Source: Prochlorococcus marinus str. MIT 9107 (lineage in GTDB: Bacteria; Cyanobacteriota; Cyanobacteriia; PCC-6307; Cyanobiaceae). Taken from it: a DNA stretch of 64,000 nucleotides. The number at the start of each line of letters is the position of its first letter. The stretch's first letter is position 1. The position numbers were made by a program, and so were the translations under genes. A model generated the notes under the pieces. It was not told the DNA's origin, did not search any database, and was given only the letters and a program-made list of their open reading frames with translations. The stretch is from the NCBI RefSeq assembly GCF_000759855.1, contig NZ_JNAI01000006.1:1-64000 (forward strand). The letters run 5' to 3'. Below, in pieces: positions 43,892-53,450 of this stretch.

Positions 43892-44347
43892 TTAAATACA
43901 ATTAGGACATATAGCTCTTACGTTTAAAGAGGATTCAATTAGTTTAAATCCATTAACTTTTGCTGCAACTTTACCTGCTTCTAAAACCTGTTCATTTTCA
44001 AATTCTTCTGTTCTTCCACACCTAATACAAATCAAGTGATGATGATCAGGAGTTTCGTTACTAAGTAATTCGTATCTATGGCCACCCTCACTAAGTTCTA
44101 ATTCATGAAGAAAACCCATTTGTACTAAAAGTCTTAAAGTTCTATAAATAGTTGCAAGTGAAACTTTGGAACTTGATTTAACTAACTTTTCATGAACTTC
44201 TTCAGCGCTTAAATGGTTTCCAGAACCAATATTTTCAAATAAATTAAGAACCTTTAGCCTCTGGGGTGTTAACCTCTTCCCATCTTTATGTAAATCATCG
44301 CCTAGAGGAGATGGAATGACTTTGTATTGAGAGGATAATGTCAACAA
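43892..44347 (-). CDS. Fur-family metal-responsive repressor
   Basis: The winged-helix N-terminal domain (RLTPQRLKVLNLFEN, SLATIYRTLRLLVQMGF near residues 65-80) is followed by the dimer/metal domain HHHLICIRCGRTEEF near 103 and a final RAICPNCI. The two CxxC pairs (CIRC and CPNC) give a structural zinc site. Length is 151 residues. The subgroup (Fur, Zur or PerR) cannot be decided from sequence reading. It is divergent from the isochorismatase-like gene across 127 bp. Confidence 0.9.
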   Translation of the reverse strand: MLTLSSQYKVIPSPLGDDLHKDGKRLTPQRLKVLNLFENIGSGNHLSAEEVHEKLVKSSSKVSLATIYRTLRLLVQMGFLHELELSEGGHRYELLSNETPDHHHLICIRCGRTEEFENEQVLEAGKVAAKVNGFKLIESSLNVRAICPNCI

Positions 44348-44474
44348 TTAACTCCGGGCTATTCTCAATAATAACCCTAGATGAGAGTAAAACAACTTTT
44401 TGATTTAAAATATTTACGAAAGTTCTTCTAAATATTATTTTGAATATATCTTCATGTAGAAATGAATAAGGATT

Positions 44475-45032
44475 ATGAAAAACTCTACTAATCAAATATT
44501 ACCGAAAGTAAATGCCTTGGTGATTATAGATATTCAGGAAAAAATTATAAAGCCAATATTTAATAAGGGTTCAATAATCAAAAACGTCAAAAAGCTAATA
44601 AATGCATATCAAATTTTAGAAGAAAACATTATTGTTTCTGAACAGAACCCACTCAAGTTGGGGACAACAATACCTGAATTATTACCCAAAGCCAGATTTA
44701 AAAAAATTGAAAAGATGGAATTTAGCTTAGCTAATAGAAAAGAATTTTTGACAGAACTTGAAAACAAACAAATTACCAATTTGTTAGTTTGTGGCATCGA
44801 AACACATATTTGCATTCAGCAAACAGTCATCGATTGTTTACAAAAAGGATTTGAAGTAATCATTATTTCTGATGCAATGAGCAGTCGCAACAGGGTGGAT
44901 CATGACATAGCCTTAAAGAGAATGATTCAGAGGGGAGCGATCTTAACAACTACTGAGTCAATAATTTTTGAATTATGCAAAACTGCTGATAGGGAAGAAT
45001 TTAAAGAAATTAAAAATATAATAATTAGTTAA
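44475..45032 (+). CDS. Isochorismatase-family hydrolase (185 aa)
   Basis: The cysteine-hydrolase fold is seen: ALVIIDIQEKIIKPI near residue 15 (catalytic Asp), then KMEFSLANRKEF (lysine region), and the nucleophile cysteine region LLVCGIETHICIQQTVIDCL near 112. The family includes nicotinamidases and isochorismatases, and the substrate is unknown. The length, 185 residues, is usual. The gene is 79 bp upstream of mscS on the same strand. Confidence 0.8.
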   Translation: MKNSTNQILPKVNALVIIDIQEKIIKPIFNKGSIIKNVKKLINAYQILEENIIVSEQNPLKLGTTIPELLPKARFKKIEKMEFSLANRKEFLTELENKQITNLLVCGIETHICIQQTVIDCLQKGFEVIIISDAMSSRNRVDHDIALKRMIQRGAILTTTESIIFELCKTADREEFKEIKNIIIS

Positions 45033-45111
45033 AAAGAAATCAAGACTGGTTTGTTGTTTAGAGATAATTTAAAATTAAATTAAGAGCTAAATTTTTAGGT
45101 TTTAATTGAAT

Positions 45112-46143
45112 ATGAGATTGTTTACTGAAAATTTCCTTTTAGCAATATCTATTTTTTTTATTGGGATTTTATTGTCGATAATAATTTCCAGGCTTTCAAA
45201 AAATTTTCTAAAAAAGATCTCTAAAAGGACAAAAACAAATTTCGACGATTTTATTTTTGAAGTGATCGCTGGAATTATAAAACCAATAGGTTTCCTCCTC
45301 TCATTTTATTTTTCAATCGACTATTTTTTCGCAGATGAAATAACTTTTATATCTGTCTTATTAAATATTCAGAAATTATTCATATTGATAATAATCATAA
45401 AAGCACTCAACAAAGTGATAATAAGATCCTTGACAGAATCGACATCAAAAATTGATGATTCCTCTATCAGTTCAATGATATCTTCACTAACTCCGCTAAT
45501 AAAAGCATTAACATGGACAATTGGTTCAATATTTTTCTTACAAAATATAGGAGTACAAATGACTGCTATTTGGGCCTTACTAAGTGCAGGAGGGATTGGA
45601 GCAGGTTTGGCTTTGAAAGATCCAGTTCAGGAGTTTTTTGAATATATAACTATTTTACTTGATAAACCTTTTCAAAAAGGTGAGTTTATAAAGTCTGAAG
45701 GAGTCTTGGGAATGGTTGAAAGAGTAGGAGTAAGATCCTCAAGGATAAGAAGTATTAATGGAGAAGTAATAGTAATGAGCAACAGCTCCTTAACAAATGG
45801 AATAATTTCAAATTATGCGCAAATGAAAAAAAGGAGGTTAGTGCATAAATTAGGAGTTGTTTATGAAACTTCTCCAAAACTAATGAAATTAATCCCAACT
45901 ATAATTCAAAAAATTGTTGAAGAGACAAAAGATGCCTATTTTGATAGATGTCATTTCACAGATTTTGGGGACTTCAGTCTTAATTTCGAACTTGTTTATT
46001 ACATTCCAACCAATAATTATCTTGCTGCGATGGAGGCTCAACAATCTATAAATTTAAAAATAATTGAGGAATTCGCTGCAAATAAGATAGAGTTTGCATT
46101 CCCTACACAAACCTTAAATATTGAAAGTAACAAAGCCAAATGA
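45112..46143 (+). CDS. Small-conductance mechanosensitive channel (MscS family)
   Basis: I choose ATG 45112 over the TTG two codons upstream. The first 150 residues hold about four membrane segments. The pore helix and gate region has IWALLSAGGIGAGLALKDPVQ near residue 150, and the beta domain starts LLDKPFQKGEFI. The family releases osmolytes on membrane tension. The last 30 bases overlap the convergent SDR gene. The length, 343 residues, is within range. Confidence 0.85.
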   Translation: MRLFTENFLLAISIFFIGILLSIIISRLSKNFLKKISKRTKTNFDDFIFEVIAGIIKPIGFLLSFYFSIDYFFADEITFISVLLNIQKLFILIIIIKALNKVIIRSLTESTSKIDDSSISSMISSLTPLIKALTWTIGSIFFLQNIGVQMTAIWALLSAGGIGAGLALKDPVQEFFEYITILLDKPFQKGEFIKSEGVLGMVERVGVRSSRIRSINGEVIVMSNSSLTNGIISNYAQMKKRRLVHKLGVVYETSPKLMKLIPTIIQKIVEETKDAYFDRCHFTDFGDFSLNFELVYYIPTNNYLAAMEAQQSINLKIIEEFAANKIEFAFPTQTLNIESNKAK

Positions 46144-47115
46144 TCCACAAATCTCTTCACTTAAAATCCAAAGTTTAGATGCCAACTCAGAGCTATTTGC
46201 TTCATTACTAACCTGACTTTCAACTAATTTATGTTTTTTAAAAGATATAAGTTTATTACTTAAATGTACGTAATCAATATTATTAAATTTTGGGTCAAAT
46301 ACAATCTTAGAAACTATCTCGCCAGCATTTTCTACATTTTCAGAAATTCCTAAAATATTATTTGCAACTTTAGAAAAAATCATATAACCAAAGAGATTGA
46401 ATTTTTTACTATATCTAAAAAAACCCGAATCATCATCTGGTATTACTAAACCAGGAGCCCAAGTAATTACAGAAATCTTACTACAGGATTTTTTTAATTT
46501 TTTTGAAAGTTCTTTCGCAAACAAAATATTACATAACTTGCTATTTTTATAAGATTCATCAGCATTAAAGTTTAAAAATCTTCCAGTAACCTTTTCTCGG
46601 AAATCAACTAAATTATTAAGTCCTGCTTTCTTTCCTATATTTCCACCTGAGCTTTTTGGGTCGTGTACATCCGATGAAGTAATAATAATTCTGGATTCTT
46701 CTTTATTATTAATAAAATCTTTTAAGAGATTTACTATGTAAAAATGTGCAAGATGATTAACTGCAAAAGTTAGTTCTATGCCTTGTTTTGATACTTTAGG
46801 ATAAAATGAACCTGTATATTGTAATCCTGCATTTAAGATAATTACATCTAAAAAAATCTTTTTAGTAAAAATATAATCTTTAATTTTTTTAATATTCTCT
46901 AAATCGGAAAGATCACAATTTTCAATAATATTTAAATATTTACTGAGGTAATTTTTATCAAAATGTTTCTCTATTCTTCTTAAAAATTCATTCTTTCTTA
47001 ATTCAGATTTTATTACAAGGTATATATTATTTTTAGTCTTTAGTAAATTAATCATGGCAAAAAAACCTATTCCTGAATTACCTCCAGTAATTAAAATATT
47101 TTTATTTTTAACCAT
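46114..47115 (-). CDS. Short-chain dehydrogenase, POR/retinol-dehydrogenase-like
   Basis: The NAD(P) site ILITGGNSGIGFFAMINLL is near residue 6, the NAG motif in ILNAGLQYTG near 93, and the active-site YKNSK follows near 188. The C-terminus (ELASKLWILSEEICG) resembles that of light-dependent protochlorophyllide reductase, and the middle has a similar GLNNLVDF-type loop. The protein seems a divergent paralogue and not the main POR. Length is 333 residues. It overlaps mscS tail to tail by 30 bp and is divergent from the lycopene cyclase gene. Confidence 0.75.
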   Translation of the reverse strand: MVKNKNILITGGNSGIGFFAMINLLKTKNNIYLVIKSELRKNEFLRRIEKHFDKNYLSKYLNIIENCDLSDLENIKKIKDYIFTKKIFLDVIILNAGLQYTGSFYPKVSKQGIELTFAVNHLAHFYIVNLLKDFINNKEESRIIITSSDVHDPKSSGGNIGKKAGLNNLVDFREKVTGRFLNFNADESYKNSKLCNILFAKELSKKLKKSCSKISVITWAPGLVIPDDDSGFFRYSKKFNLFGYMIFSKVANNILGISENVENAGEIVSKIVFDPKFNNIDYVHLSNKLISFKKHKLVESQVSNEANSSELASKLWILSEEICGSFGFVTFNI

Positions 47116-47340
47116 TTAAAAAATTATATTTTTTTTATCATAAAAAAATATGTAAGTTTTTTTTTATTTTGTAATCTTATAAATTATTGTTAAAACACTG
47201 AAAACATAGTCACTAGTAATTAAGTAATTTGATTATTATTAATCTACTCTTATTATAAAGTATTGGATGAAATATAAAAAACTTAGCGCAGAAATAATAA
47301 TTTATTACATTAATTTCTTTAATCATAAGATTTATATTTA

Positions 47341-48624
47341 ATGTCAAAAGAAAGCATGCCAGATGTTCTTGTTTTGGGTGCAGGGCCTGCCGGCATGGCA
47401 ATTGCATCAGCTTTAGGTAAGGAAAAGTTAGAAGTAGAAGTGCTTTCTCCAAATGGACCAGATGAACCTTGGCCAAACACTTATGGTATTTGGGGAAAAG
47501 AGGTTGATCAACTTGGGCTTCAGGATTTACTTGAATATAGATGGAAGAATACTGTAAGTTTTTTTGGTCATGGCGCTTTAGAAGAACAGGACGAAGAGAA
47601 TAAAGCCACCGAACATTCACTAGATTATGGACTATTTGATAAGAAGAAACTCCACAATTTTTGGTTAAATGAATGTAATAAGTCTTTTATTAGATGGCAT
47701 CAAGGCTTTGCAAACAAAATACATTTTGAAAAATACAAAAGTACAGTAACTACAAAAGATGGCGAGACCTACTCTGCAAGATTAGTAGTAGATGCAACAG
47801 GATATGACCCTATTTTTCTTAAATTAAAATCGTGTGGTCCTTTAGCAGTCCAAACTTGTTACGGAATTGTGGGTAACTTTAGTAAACCTCCGCTTAAAAA
47901 AGGGCAGTTTGTCTTAATGGACTATAGAAATGACCATCTTAATGATGAGCAAAAAAAAGAACCGCCCACTTTTCTTTATGCCATGGATATGGGGGATGGG
48001 AAATATTTTCTTGAAGAGACGTCTCTTGGTTTAGTAAATCCTCTAACAATGGAAAATTTAAAAGAGAGACTAGAGAAAAGACTGTCTTATCGAAATATAT
48101 CTATCACAAGCATGCAACATGAAGAGCTTGGTTTATTTCTGCCAATGAATATGCCAATACCAGATTTTAAACAACAAATACTTGGATATGGAGGTGCTGC
48201 TTCAATGGTACATCCTGCATCTGGATATTTAATTGGTAATGTTTTAAGAAGAGCTCCACTTGTCGCAAAAGCAGTATCAGAAGCAATTAAAAACAAAAAT
48301 CTTACTACTTATCATATTGCTAGAAAAGGTTGGGAAACTTTATGGTCAAAAGAATTAATCAGAAAGAAATCACTTTACCAATTTGGATTAGAAAAACTCA
48401 TGAGGTTTGACGAAAAACTATTGAGAGAATTTTTTGGCAGTTTTTTCCAACTACCTAAAAATCAATGGTATGGCTTTCTCACTGATACTTTATCTTTAAG
48501 AGAGATAGTATATGCAATGTGCATAATGTTTATAAAGGCTCCATGGAGTGTAAAAAAAGGTCTGATGATTATGCATGGTAGAGAATTTAAAATGTTACTT
48601 AGGATAATTTTTCCAAATATATAG
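47341..48624 (+). CDS. crtL: Lycopene cyclase, CrtL type (likely epsilon)
   Basis: CrtL enzymes cyclise lycopene to alpha- or beta-carotene precursors in the membrane. The FAD site DVLVLGAGPAGMAIASALG is near residue 8, and the family motifs WPNTYGIWGKEV near 41 and MQHEELGLFLPMN, then GYGGAASMVHPASGY near 281, are present. Length is 427 residues. The gene order from here to pcb matches my memory of the MED4 crtL-e (PMM0633) region, so I favour the epsilon-type enzyme, which is reported to make both rings. The next SDR gene starts 8 bp later. Confidence 0.88.
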   Translation: MSKESMPDVLVLGAGPAGMAIASALGKEKLEVEVLSPNGPDEPWPNTYGIWGKEVDQLGLQDLLEYRWKNTVSFFGHGALEEQDEENKATEHSLDYGLFDKKKLHNFWLNECNKSFIRWHQGFANKIHFEKYKSTVTTKDGETYSARLVVDATGYDPIFLKLKSCGPLAVQTCYGIVGNFSKPPLKKGQFVLMDYRNDHLNDEQKKEPPTFLYAMDMGDGKYFLEETSLGLVNPLTMENLKERLEKRLSYRNISITSMQHEELGLFLPMNMPIPDFKQQILGYGGAASMVHPASGYLIGNVLRRAPLVAKAVSEAIKNKNLTTYHIARKGWETLWSKELIRKKSLYQFGLEKLMRFDEKLLREFFGSFFQLPKNQWYGFLTDTLSLREIVYAMCIMFIKAPWSVKKGLMIMHGREFKMLLRIIFPNI

Positions 48625-48632
48625 TTTTAAAA

Positions 48633-49340
48633 ATGAGAACTATACTAATAAGTGGAGCCAATAGAGGTATTGGACTAAGCATTGCACATAAAGAATTAAA
48701 AGAAGGCAATAGAATTAGTGTTGGCATAAGAGATTTAGAATCATTAAAAGGAAGCGTTATTGATCCCAAAAAATGGCCAGAAGGGAAAATTATAATCAAC
48801 CAATATGATGCATTAAAAAAAATCACAGCCGAAAATTGGATAAAAAATACCATAGATAAATTTGGGGAATTTGATTCAGTAATAAATTGTTCAGGAGTAT
48901 TATCGAAAGTTCCTTTCTTATTTCAAGATGGCGATGAAGAAGATATTATAAATACACTAAATATCAATTTTTTAGCAATTTGGAATTTATGTAGGCTTTC
49001 TTGGGATCATTTATGCGATTCAGGCAGAGGTAGAATAATTGTTTTAGTTTCAATGAGTGGTAAAAGATCTAAAGGAGATTTAGCCGCTTATTCTTCTTCA
49101 AAGTTTGCCTTGATGGGATTATGCCAAACAATGAGAAATAAAGGTTGGGATGAAAATATAAGAATTTCAGCAATTTGCCCAAGTTGGGTTAATACAGAAA
49201 TGGCCCAAAACATCTCCTCCCTAGACAAATCAAAAATGACACAACCTGAGGATATTGCTGAGATATGCTCAACTATTTTGAAGCTCCCAAAACAATCAGT
49301 TCCATTTGAAATCGCATTAAATTGTAATTATGAAATTTAG
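48633..49340 (+). CDS. Short-chain dehydrogenase/reductase (235 aa)
   Basis: The NAD(P) motif ILISGANRGIGLSIAHKEL is near residue 4, the NCSG motif near 86 (in place of NNAG), and the catalytic YSSSK with preceding serine (VLVSMSG) near 148. The C-terminal CPSWVNTEMA is typical. The substrate is unknown. The 8-bp gap to the lycopene cyclase suggests co-transcription, but a carotenoid role is only inferred from position. Its end overlaps the next gene on the other strand by 4 bp. Confidence 0.8.
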   Translation: MRTILISGANRGIGLSIAHKELKEGNRISVGIRDLESLKGSVIDPKKWPEGKIIINQYDALKKITAENWIKNTIDKFGEFDSVINCSGVLSKVPFLFQDGDEEDIINTLNINFLAIWNLCRLSWDHLCDSGRGRIIVLVSMSGKRSKGDLAAYSSSKFALMGLCQTMRNKGWDENIRISAICPSWVNTEMAQNISSLDKSKMTQPEDIAEICSTILKLPKQSVPFEIALNCNYEI

Positions 49341-49879
49341 CCTAAATTGAAAAGCAAGTAAGCCATTGATAGCATTGCAATTGCTATAAAAAGGCCTTTT
49401 ATTCTATTAGTTAACAATGAAAAAAGAGATAAATCTTCAGAAAAATACCCCCCAAAACTACCTGTAATAAATAACACAACCATTGGAAAAGAAGCCACTC
49501 CAAACGAATAAGATATAGATTTTAAAAATCCAAAATTTAAATAATTTAAAATTAAGTAACTTAATGCAAACAATAAAAAAGATGCGAATAGACTAATTGA
49601 AACTTCAGCATCTAAAGTATGAGGTAAGCCTCCCTTTAATTCAAACTGCTTTTTACATTCTCTAATCTGTCTTTTAGAAAGCTTTAAATAACCAGTTTCA
49701 GGAATTCTTTGCGACTTATATTTTCTTAGTAACCTTGCTTCAAGAGTTTCAGGCTCCTTTGTCATAATTGATGTTAATAATTCATCTGGTTTTAATTTTT
49801 TAATTTTCTTATCGAGATTATCCGCTTTACCAATTCTATAAAGATCTCCGACTCTTATAAGGTAAACATATCCCGCCAT
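49337..49879 (-). CDS. GIY-YIG/T5orf172-like domain with membrane segments
   Basis: I start at ATG 49879 (MAGYVYLIRVGDLYRIGKAD) because the longer frame needs a TTG and adds 17 residues of no clear character. The GYVYLIR and YRIGKA strands are the GIY-YIG/T5orf172 start, and ETLEARLLRKYKSQRIPETGYLKLS completes the domain by about residue 85. After that, three hydrophobic segments (about 95-175) anchor it to a membrane. Such domain pairing is odd for a nuclease fold. Function unknown. Confidence 0.65.
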   Translation of the reverse strand: MAGYVYLIRVGDLYRIGKADNLDKKIKKLKPDELLTSIMTKEPETLEARLLRKYKSQRIPETGYLKLSKRQIRECKKQFELKGGLPHTLDAEVSISLFASFLLFALSYLILNYLNFGFLKSISYSFGVASFPMVVLFITGSFGGYFSEDLSLFSLLTNRIKGLFIAIAMLSMAYLLFNLG

Positions 49880-49953
49880 TTGCGTTGTAAAATTAATTTG
49901 ATTCCTATATAAATAATACTCAAATAACAAAGGAAATTAAAAGTTTTTACAAA

Positions 49954-50613
49954 ATGACAACAGATATTTTATATTCATTTCGAAGATGTCCATACGCAAT
50001 GCGTGTCAGATGGGCCTTATTGATTTGCGAAATAAGCGTTGAAATAAGAGAAATTGATTTAAAAAATAAACCTCTTGATTTTCTGAATAAATCAAAGACA
50101 AAAACGGTTCCAATATTAATAAAAAAAAATAGCGAAGTTATTGAAGAAAGCCTTGAAATAATCCTATGGGCAATCTCAGAGAAAAAAAAAGAAAACACTG
50201 AAGTTATCTATTTCCCTGATAATAAGAAGGAAGATATTTTTAAAATAATTAATGAAAATGACAACGAATTCAAATATCATTTGGATCGCTTTAAATATGC
50301 CACAAGATATCAGAATATTAATAAAGAATTTCATTTCACAAAAGCGATTAAATTTATTGAGAAATGGAACAAAATTCTTACAGAAAACAAATATTTTTTT
50401 GGAGATAACCCCACAATCGCTGATTGGTCTATTTGGCCTTTCGTAAGACAATTTAAAATCGCCTGTGAAAATCAAAAAAAAACAAATTATTTGGAGACCC
50501 CAATAAAAAAATGGTTAGATTCCTTTGAAAATAATAAAAAATTTAAATCCTTAATGTACAAGTACGAATTATGGGCAGCAAATTCTAGAAAGAACTATTT
50601 TCCTTGTAATTAG
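49954..50613 (+). CDS. Glutathione S-transferase-like protein (219 aa)
   Basis: The thioredoxin-like N-terminal domain starts ILYSFRRCPYAMRVRWALL (CPYA motif), followed by KTVPILIKKNSEVIEESLEI, the glutathione-contact region. The helical C-terminal domain has the FFGDNPTIADWSIWPFVRQF signature. The family conjugates or reduces with glutathione; the substrate is unknown. The stop overlaps the convergent gene by 4 bp. Confidence 0.85.
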   Translation: MTTDILYSFRRCPYAMRVRWALLICEISVEIREIDLKNKPLDFLNKSKTKTVPILIKKNSEVIEESLEIILWAISEKKKENTEVIYFPDNKKEDIFKIINENDNEFKYHLDRFKYATRYQNINKEFHFTKAIKFIEKWNKILTENKYFFGDNPTIADWSIWPFVRQFKIACENQKKTNYLETPIKKWLDSFENNKKFKSLMYKYELWAANSRKNYFPCN

Positions 50614-50867
50614 CTTTCTAGCAACTTCCTTTTCTCAATGATCCGTGCCAACTCCAAAAAATATCCTGCAGTCCTAAATTTTCCAATATTCTTTTCCTTA
50701 AAATCAAGATCACTTCTAATTTCTGCAGTCTCCGCCATAAGCAAATCCAAATCGTTTGACCCTAGGCTATACAATTCACCAAGTTCAATTTCCCTACCAA
50801 GTAAATGACTTCTAAACCACTTCCCTTTGTTTTCTTGAGGTGGAATATCGTAGTGGTGAAAAGACAT
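50610..50867 (-). CDS. Conserved small hypothetical protein (85 aa)
   Basis: This soluble protein, starting MSFHHYDIPPQENKGKWFRS, has a helical C-terminal half (DLDLLMAETAEIRSDLDFK). The careful composition and the presence of a homologue at the same place in my memory of MED4 gene order suggest a conserved cyanobacterial protein of unknown role. It overlaps the GST gene by 4 bp tail to tail and lies upstream of the GltS-like gene on the same strand (41 bp). Confidence 0.65.
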   Translation of the reverse strand: MSFHHYDIPPQENKGKWFRSHLLGREIELGELYSLGSNDLDLLMAETAEIRSDLDFKEKNIGKFRTAGYFLELARIIEKRKLLES

Positions 50868-50908
50868 TAAATTAAAATAAAAACAAATCTAAAACAATTT
50901 TAGAGATA

Positions 50909-52297
50909 TTATTGATTTTTTTTCAATTCTCCTTTATTAAAAATAAATGCAATAAGCAAGATTGCGAATGTAATAACAGCACAAATTTCTGTCCAATAAT
51001 CTATTCCAATTTTTGAAATCATTAATGGTGCCAAAACTGTAAATAATCCCCCTGATAGAATTAATTGTGCGAATAACTGTTTAGATGTAAAAATTGGTAG
51101 AGTCCTGGAAATATTTTGGGGATCTGCAAGCCTCAAAAGGAGTAATCCAGAAGCTACTACACCTGTAGAGTTACCAAACTCTATCAAACTTTTTTCGAAC
51201 CAGTAATCTTTAAATATAAAGTATGCAAAATAAGCAATACAAATTAAATTCCAAAATAAACCGAAAAGAGTAAACACTAAAATTAGTATCCAATTTTCAA
51301 AAACAACAGCGATGTCTAAGCTTGCCATAGCTGTAAAAATCAATAAATCTGTAGATAGAATTCCAATCTCTCTCTGCAAAATATTTGAAATAAATTCTGT
51401 ATTTTTTGTTTTTTCTAAAATATATCTAATAAGTAGCGAGCCTATAAGAATAAAAGGGAATACTGGGAGTGAAAAAATAATTTCTTTAGAAAATTCACCA
51501 AAAAAACTTGAGATATATCTTAAAATTTTAAGTAACAATACACCAAAAGAGATTGCCATACCGGAGAATCCAAGATTTATTATCAAAATTCTTAAATCTG
51601 CAGAAATTCCTATTTTAGTGTTTTCCTTTAGATCAACCTTTTTTTCAGAAATTGTCTCAGTATCTGAAAGACCTAAAGTTCTGCCAAGAAAAATAAATAT
51701 GCTGCCCAACAATGAAGAGGATAAAAGACCCATTGTTGCCATAGCCAGACCAAGATCTAAACCATTTGGAAAACCTAGTCTATTAAAACTTGCACCGATT
51801 ATAGTTGCAGCTCCATGGCCTCCCTCAAAACCGACCTCGATCAAACATCCCATTAGAGGATTTGTATCCATCGATGGAGGTAAAAAATATTTAACCACTA
51901 GCCCACCAACGAAGAATTGCCCGAAACCTAGTGAAAGAGCAAGCAAAAACTGATTAAATATTGGTTTAACTAAACCATTTATATTTGGGATGGGTCTGCC
52001 CATCATTAAAGTTGCGAAGACCAATGATAAAAGTGGAGTAGGGAAATTACTCCAAACATTAATAGTTTCTTTTGGCAAGAGGTGTATCGTTCCAAAGGGA
52101 CCTATAGATATACCTAAAATTCCGGATATAACTGCTATTGGAAGTCCAAACCTCTCCAGCTGAACAGCCAGCTTAAATCTCCTTCCAAATATCAAGAAGA
52201 AAAATATAATCAAAAATCCAAGAAAACTTATTAATAGAGAATTTGAAAAAATATCTTTGTTCTGTAGAGAAAAAATATTCAATGATTTCAATAACAT
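50909..52297 (-). CDS. GltS-family sodium/glutamate symporter-like protein
   Basis: About 12 membrane segments in 462 residues. The family motif GFEGGHGAATIIGASF is near residue 150, with a second inverted-repeat loop FGNSTGVVASGLLLLRLADP near 365. Both match the GltS (ESS) fold. The true substrate in Prochlorococcus is unknown; glutamate or another anion with sodium is most likely. It follows the pcb terminator on the same strand, so it probably has its own promoter. Confidence 0.8.
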   Translation of the reverse strand: MLLKSLNIFSLQNKDIFSNSLLISFLGFLIIFFFLIFGRRFKLAVQLERFGLPIAVISGILGISIGPFGTIHLLPKETINVWSNFPTPLLSLVFATLMMGRPIPNINGLVKPIFNQFLLALSLGFGQFFVGGLVVKYFLPPSMDTNPLMGCLIEVGFEGGHGAATIIGASFNRLGFPNGLDLGLAMATMGLLSSSLLGSIFIFLGRTLGLSDTETISEKKVDLKENTKIGISADLRILIINLGFSGMAISFGVLLLKILRYISSFFGEFSKEIIFSLPVFPFILIGSLLIRYILEKTKNTEFISNILQREIGILSTDLLIFTAMASLDIAVVFENWILILVFTLFGLFWNLICIAYFAYFIFKDYWFEKSLIEFGNSTGVVASGLLLLRLADPQNISRTLPIFTSKQLFAQLILSGGLFTVLAPLMISKIGIDYWTEICAVITFAILLIAFIFNKGELKKNQ

Positions 52298-52340
52298 ATA
52301 ACTACAAATCTAAATTAACAAACAAAATTTTTCAAATAAA

Positions 52341-52367
52341 AAAAGGCTCCTGTAATAGGAGCCTTTT
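52341..52367 (-). terminator. Terminator of pcb
   Basis: AAAAGGCTCC and GGAGCCTTTT form a perfect 10-bp stem around loop TGTAATA. On the minus strand it follows the pcb stop by 24 bp and is trailed by T residues. It should separate the strongly expressed pcb mRNA from the GltS-like gene. Confidence 0.9.
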
Positions 52368-52391
52368 AATATAAGTGATGAAATTTGAGAA

Positions 52392-53450
52392 TTAATCTTT
52401 AAGAGTAACTGTTGCACTATCAATATTACTGATAGCATTTGTAACTCTCTTGAAATCAAAGCCTAGTGCTCTTAAAGCGTGCCATAAATGACCTTGAATA
52501 AAGAAGAATCCAAAATAGTAATGAACATTAGCTAACCATGCCCTTGATGTGTACTCACCGTCAGGGAGATCAACAGTATCCACCCAATATGGTGAAATAC
52601 TAAATTTCAATTGAAGAGGTTCACCAAAGAATTCAGTAGGATAAACTGTAGTGTTAGATGCACTCCAGAAGGCTGCAACAATAGCCATCCAGCCTATTCC
52701 AGCTAGAGACCAAGATAGAACCGCCTCCGCTGAAAGAAGTCCTTTTCCTTTGAACTTGGTATATTCACCAACTTGCTTAGTAGCTATATGCCAAGCACCA
52801 CCAGTAATCTCAACAAAAGCTAGGAAAGCATGGCCACCCATTACTTCTTCTAGACTGTCGATAGTCAAAAAGTCTGTTTGATGATTCCAAATTTTTGCCA
52901 AGTTTAATTCGTACTCAACCTGTCTTACAGAACCAAGAGCTGGATCATAAATACCGTGAACTCTTGCCCATTCAACAAAAGCAATAACTGCGAAACCAAG
53001 AATGATTAAGTGGTGGCCAAGAATAAATGTCAATTTGTCTGGATTATCCCATTCAATATTGAATTTTCTAGCTTTTGCGACATCAGAATCTTCTAAATTT
53101 CCAGGTAGAAGTAAAGAATGTAAAAGTCCTCCAGCAGCTAAAACCATAGAAGAAACTAAGTGAACTATTGCTATAGCAAGAACAGGTTTAGTGTCTCCCA
53201 TCGCAACGCCATTAGCATCAAACCCTATTCCAAGAGTTGCCAAATGAGGAAGAACGATTAGAGGTTGATGCCCCATAGGGACGCTGGGGTCAAATCGTGA
53301 AAGTTCAAAAAGGGTGAAAGCACCGGCCCAGAAAACAATTAATCCTGCATGAGCTACATGAGCAGCAATGAATTTTCCTGAGCGATTTGCTACACCTGAA
53401 TTACCAGCCCACCATCCGTAGGTAGTGTCTGGATTTCCATATGTTTGCAT
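52392..53450 (-). CDS. pcbA: Divinyl chlorophyll a/b-binding antenna protein Pcb
   Basis: This is the main light-harvesting protein of Prochlorococcus, a six-span CP43-like thylakoid protein. It starts [19 protein letters not shown], has histidines in the spans ([57 protein letters not shown]) and ends with [21 protein letters not shown]. The 352-residue length with a single copy in this window fits high-light strains. Upstream is a 332-bp gap expected to hold its promoter and leader; downstream is a clear terminator. Confidence 0.97.
   Translation of the reverse strand: MQTYGNPDTTYGWWAGNSGVANRSGKFIAAHVAHAGLIVFWAGAFTLFELSRFDPSVPMGHQPLIVLPHLATLGIGFDANGVAMGDTKPVLAIAIVHLVSSMVLAAGGLLHSLLLPGNLEDSDVAKARKFNIEWDNPDKLTFILGHHLIILGFAVIAFVEWARVHGIYDPALGSVRQVEYELNLAKIWNHQTDFLTIDSLEEVMGGHAFLAFVEITGGAWHIATKQVGEYTKFKGKGLLSAEAVLSWSLAGIGWMAIVAAFWSASNTTVYPTEFFGEPLQLKFSISPYWVDTVDLPDGEYTSRAWLANVHYYFGFFFIQGHLWHALRALGFDFKRVTNAISNIDSATVTLKD

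Noticed and set aside
51312-51953. 213-codon plus-strand frame
   Set aside because: It lies entirely antisense to the GltS-like gene, with the typical shadow composition rich in P, S and K.
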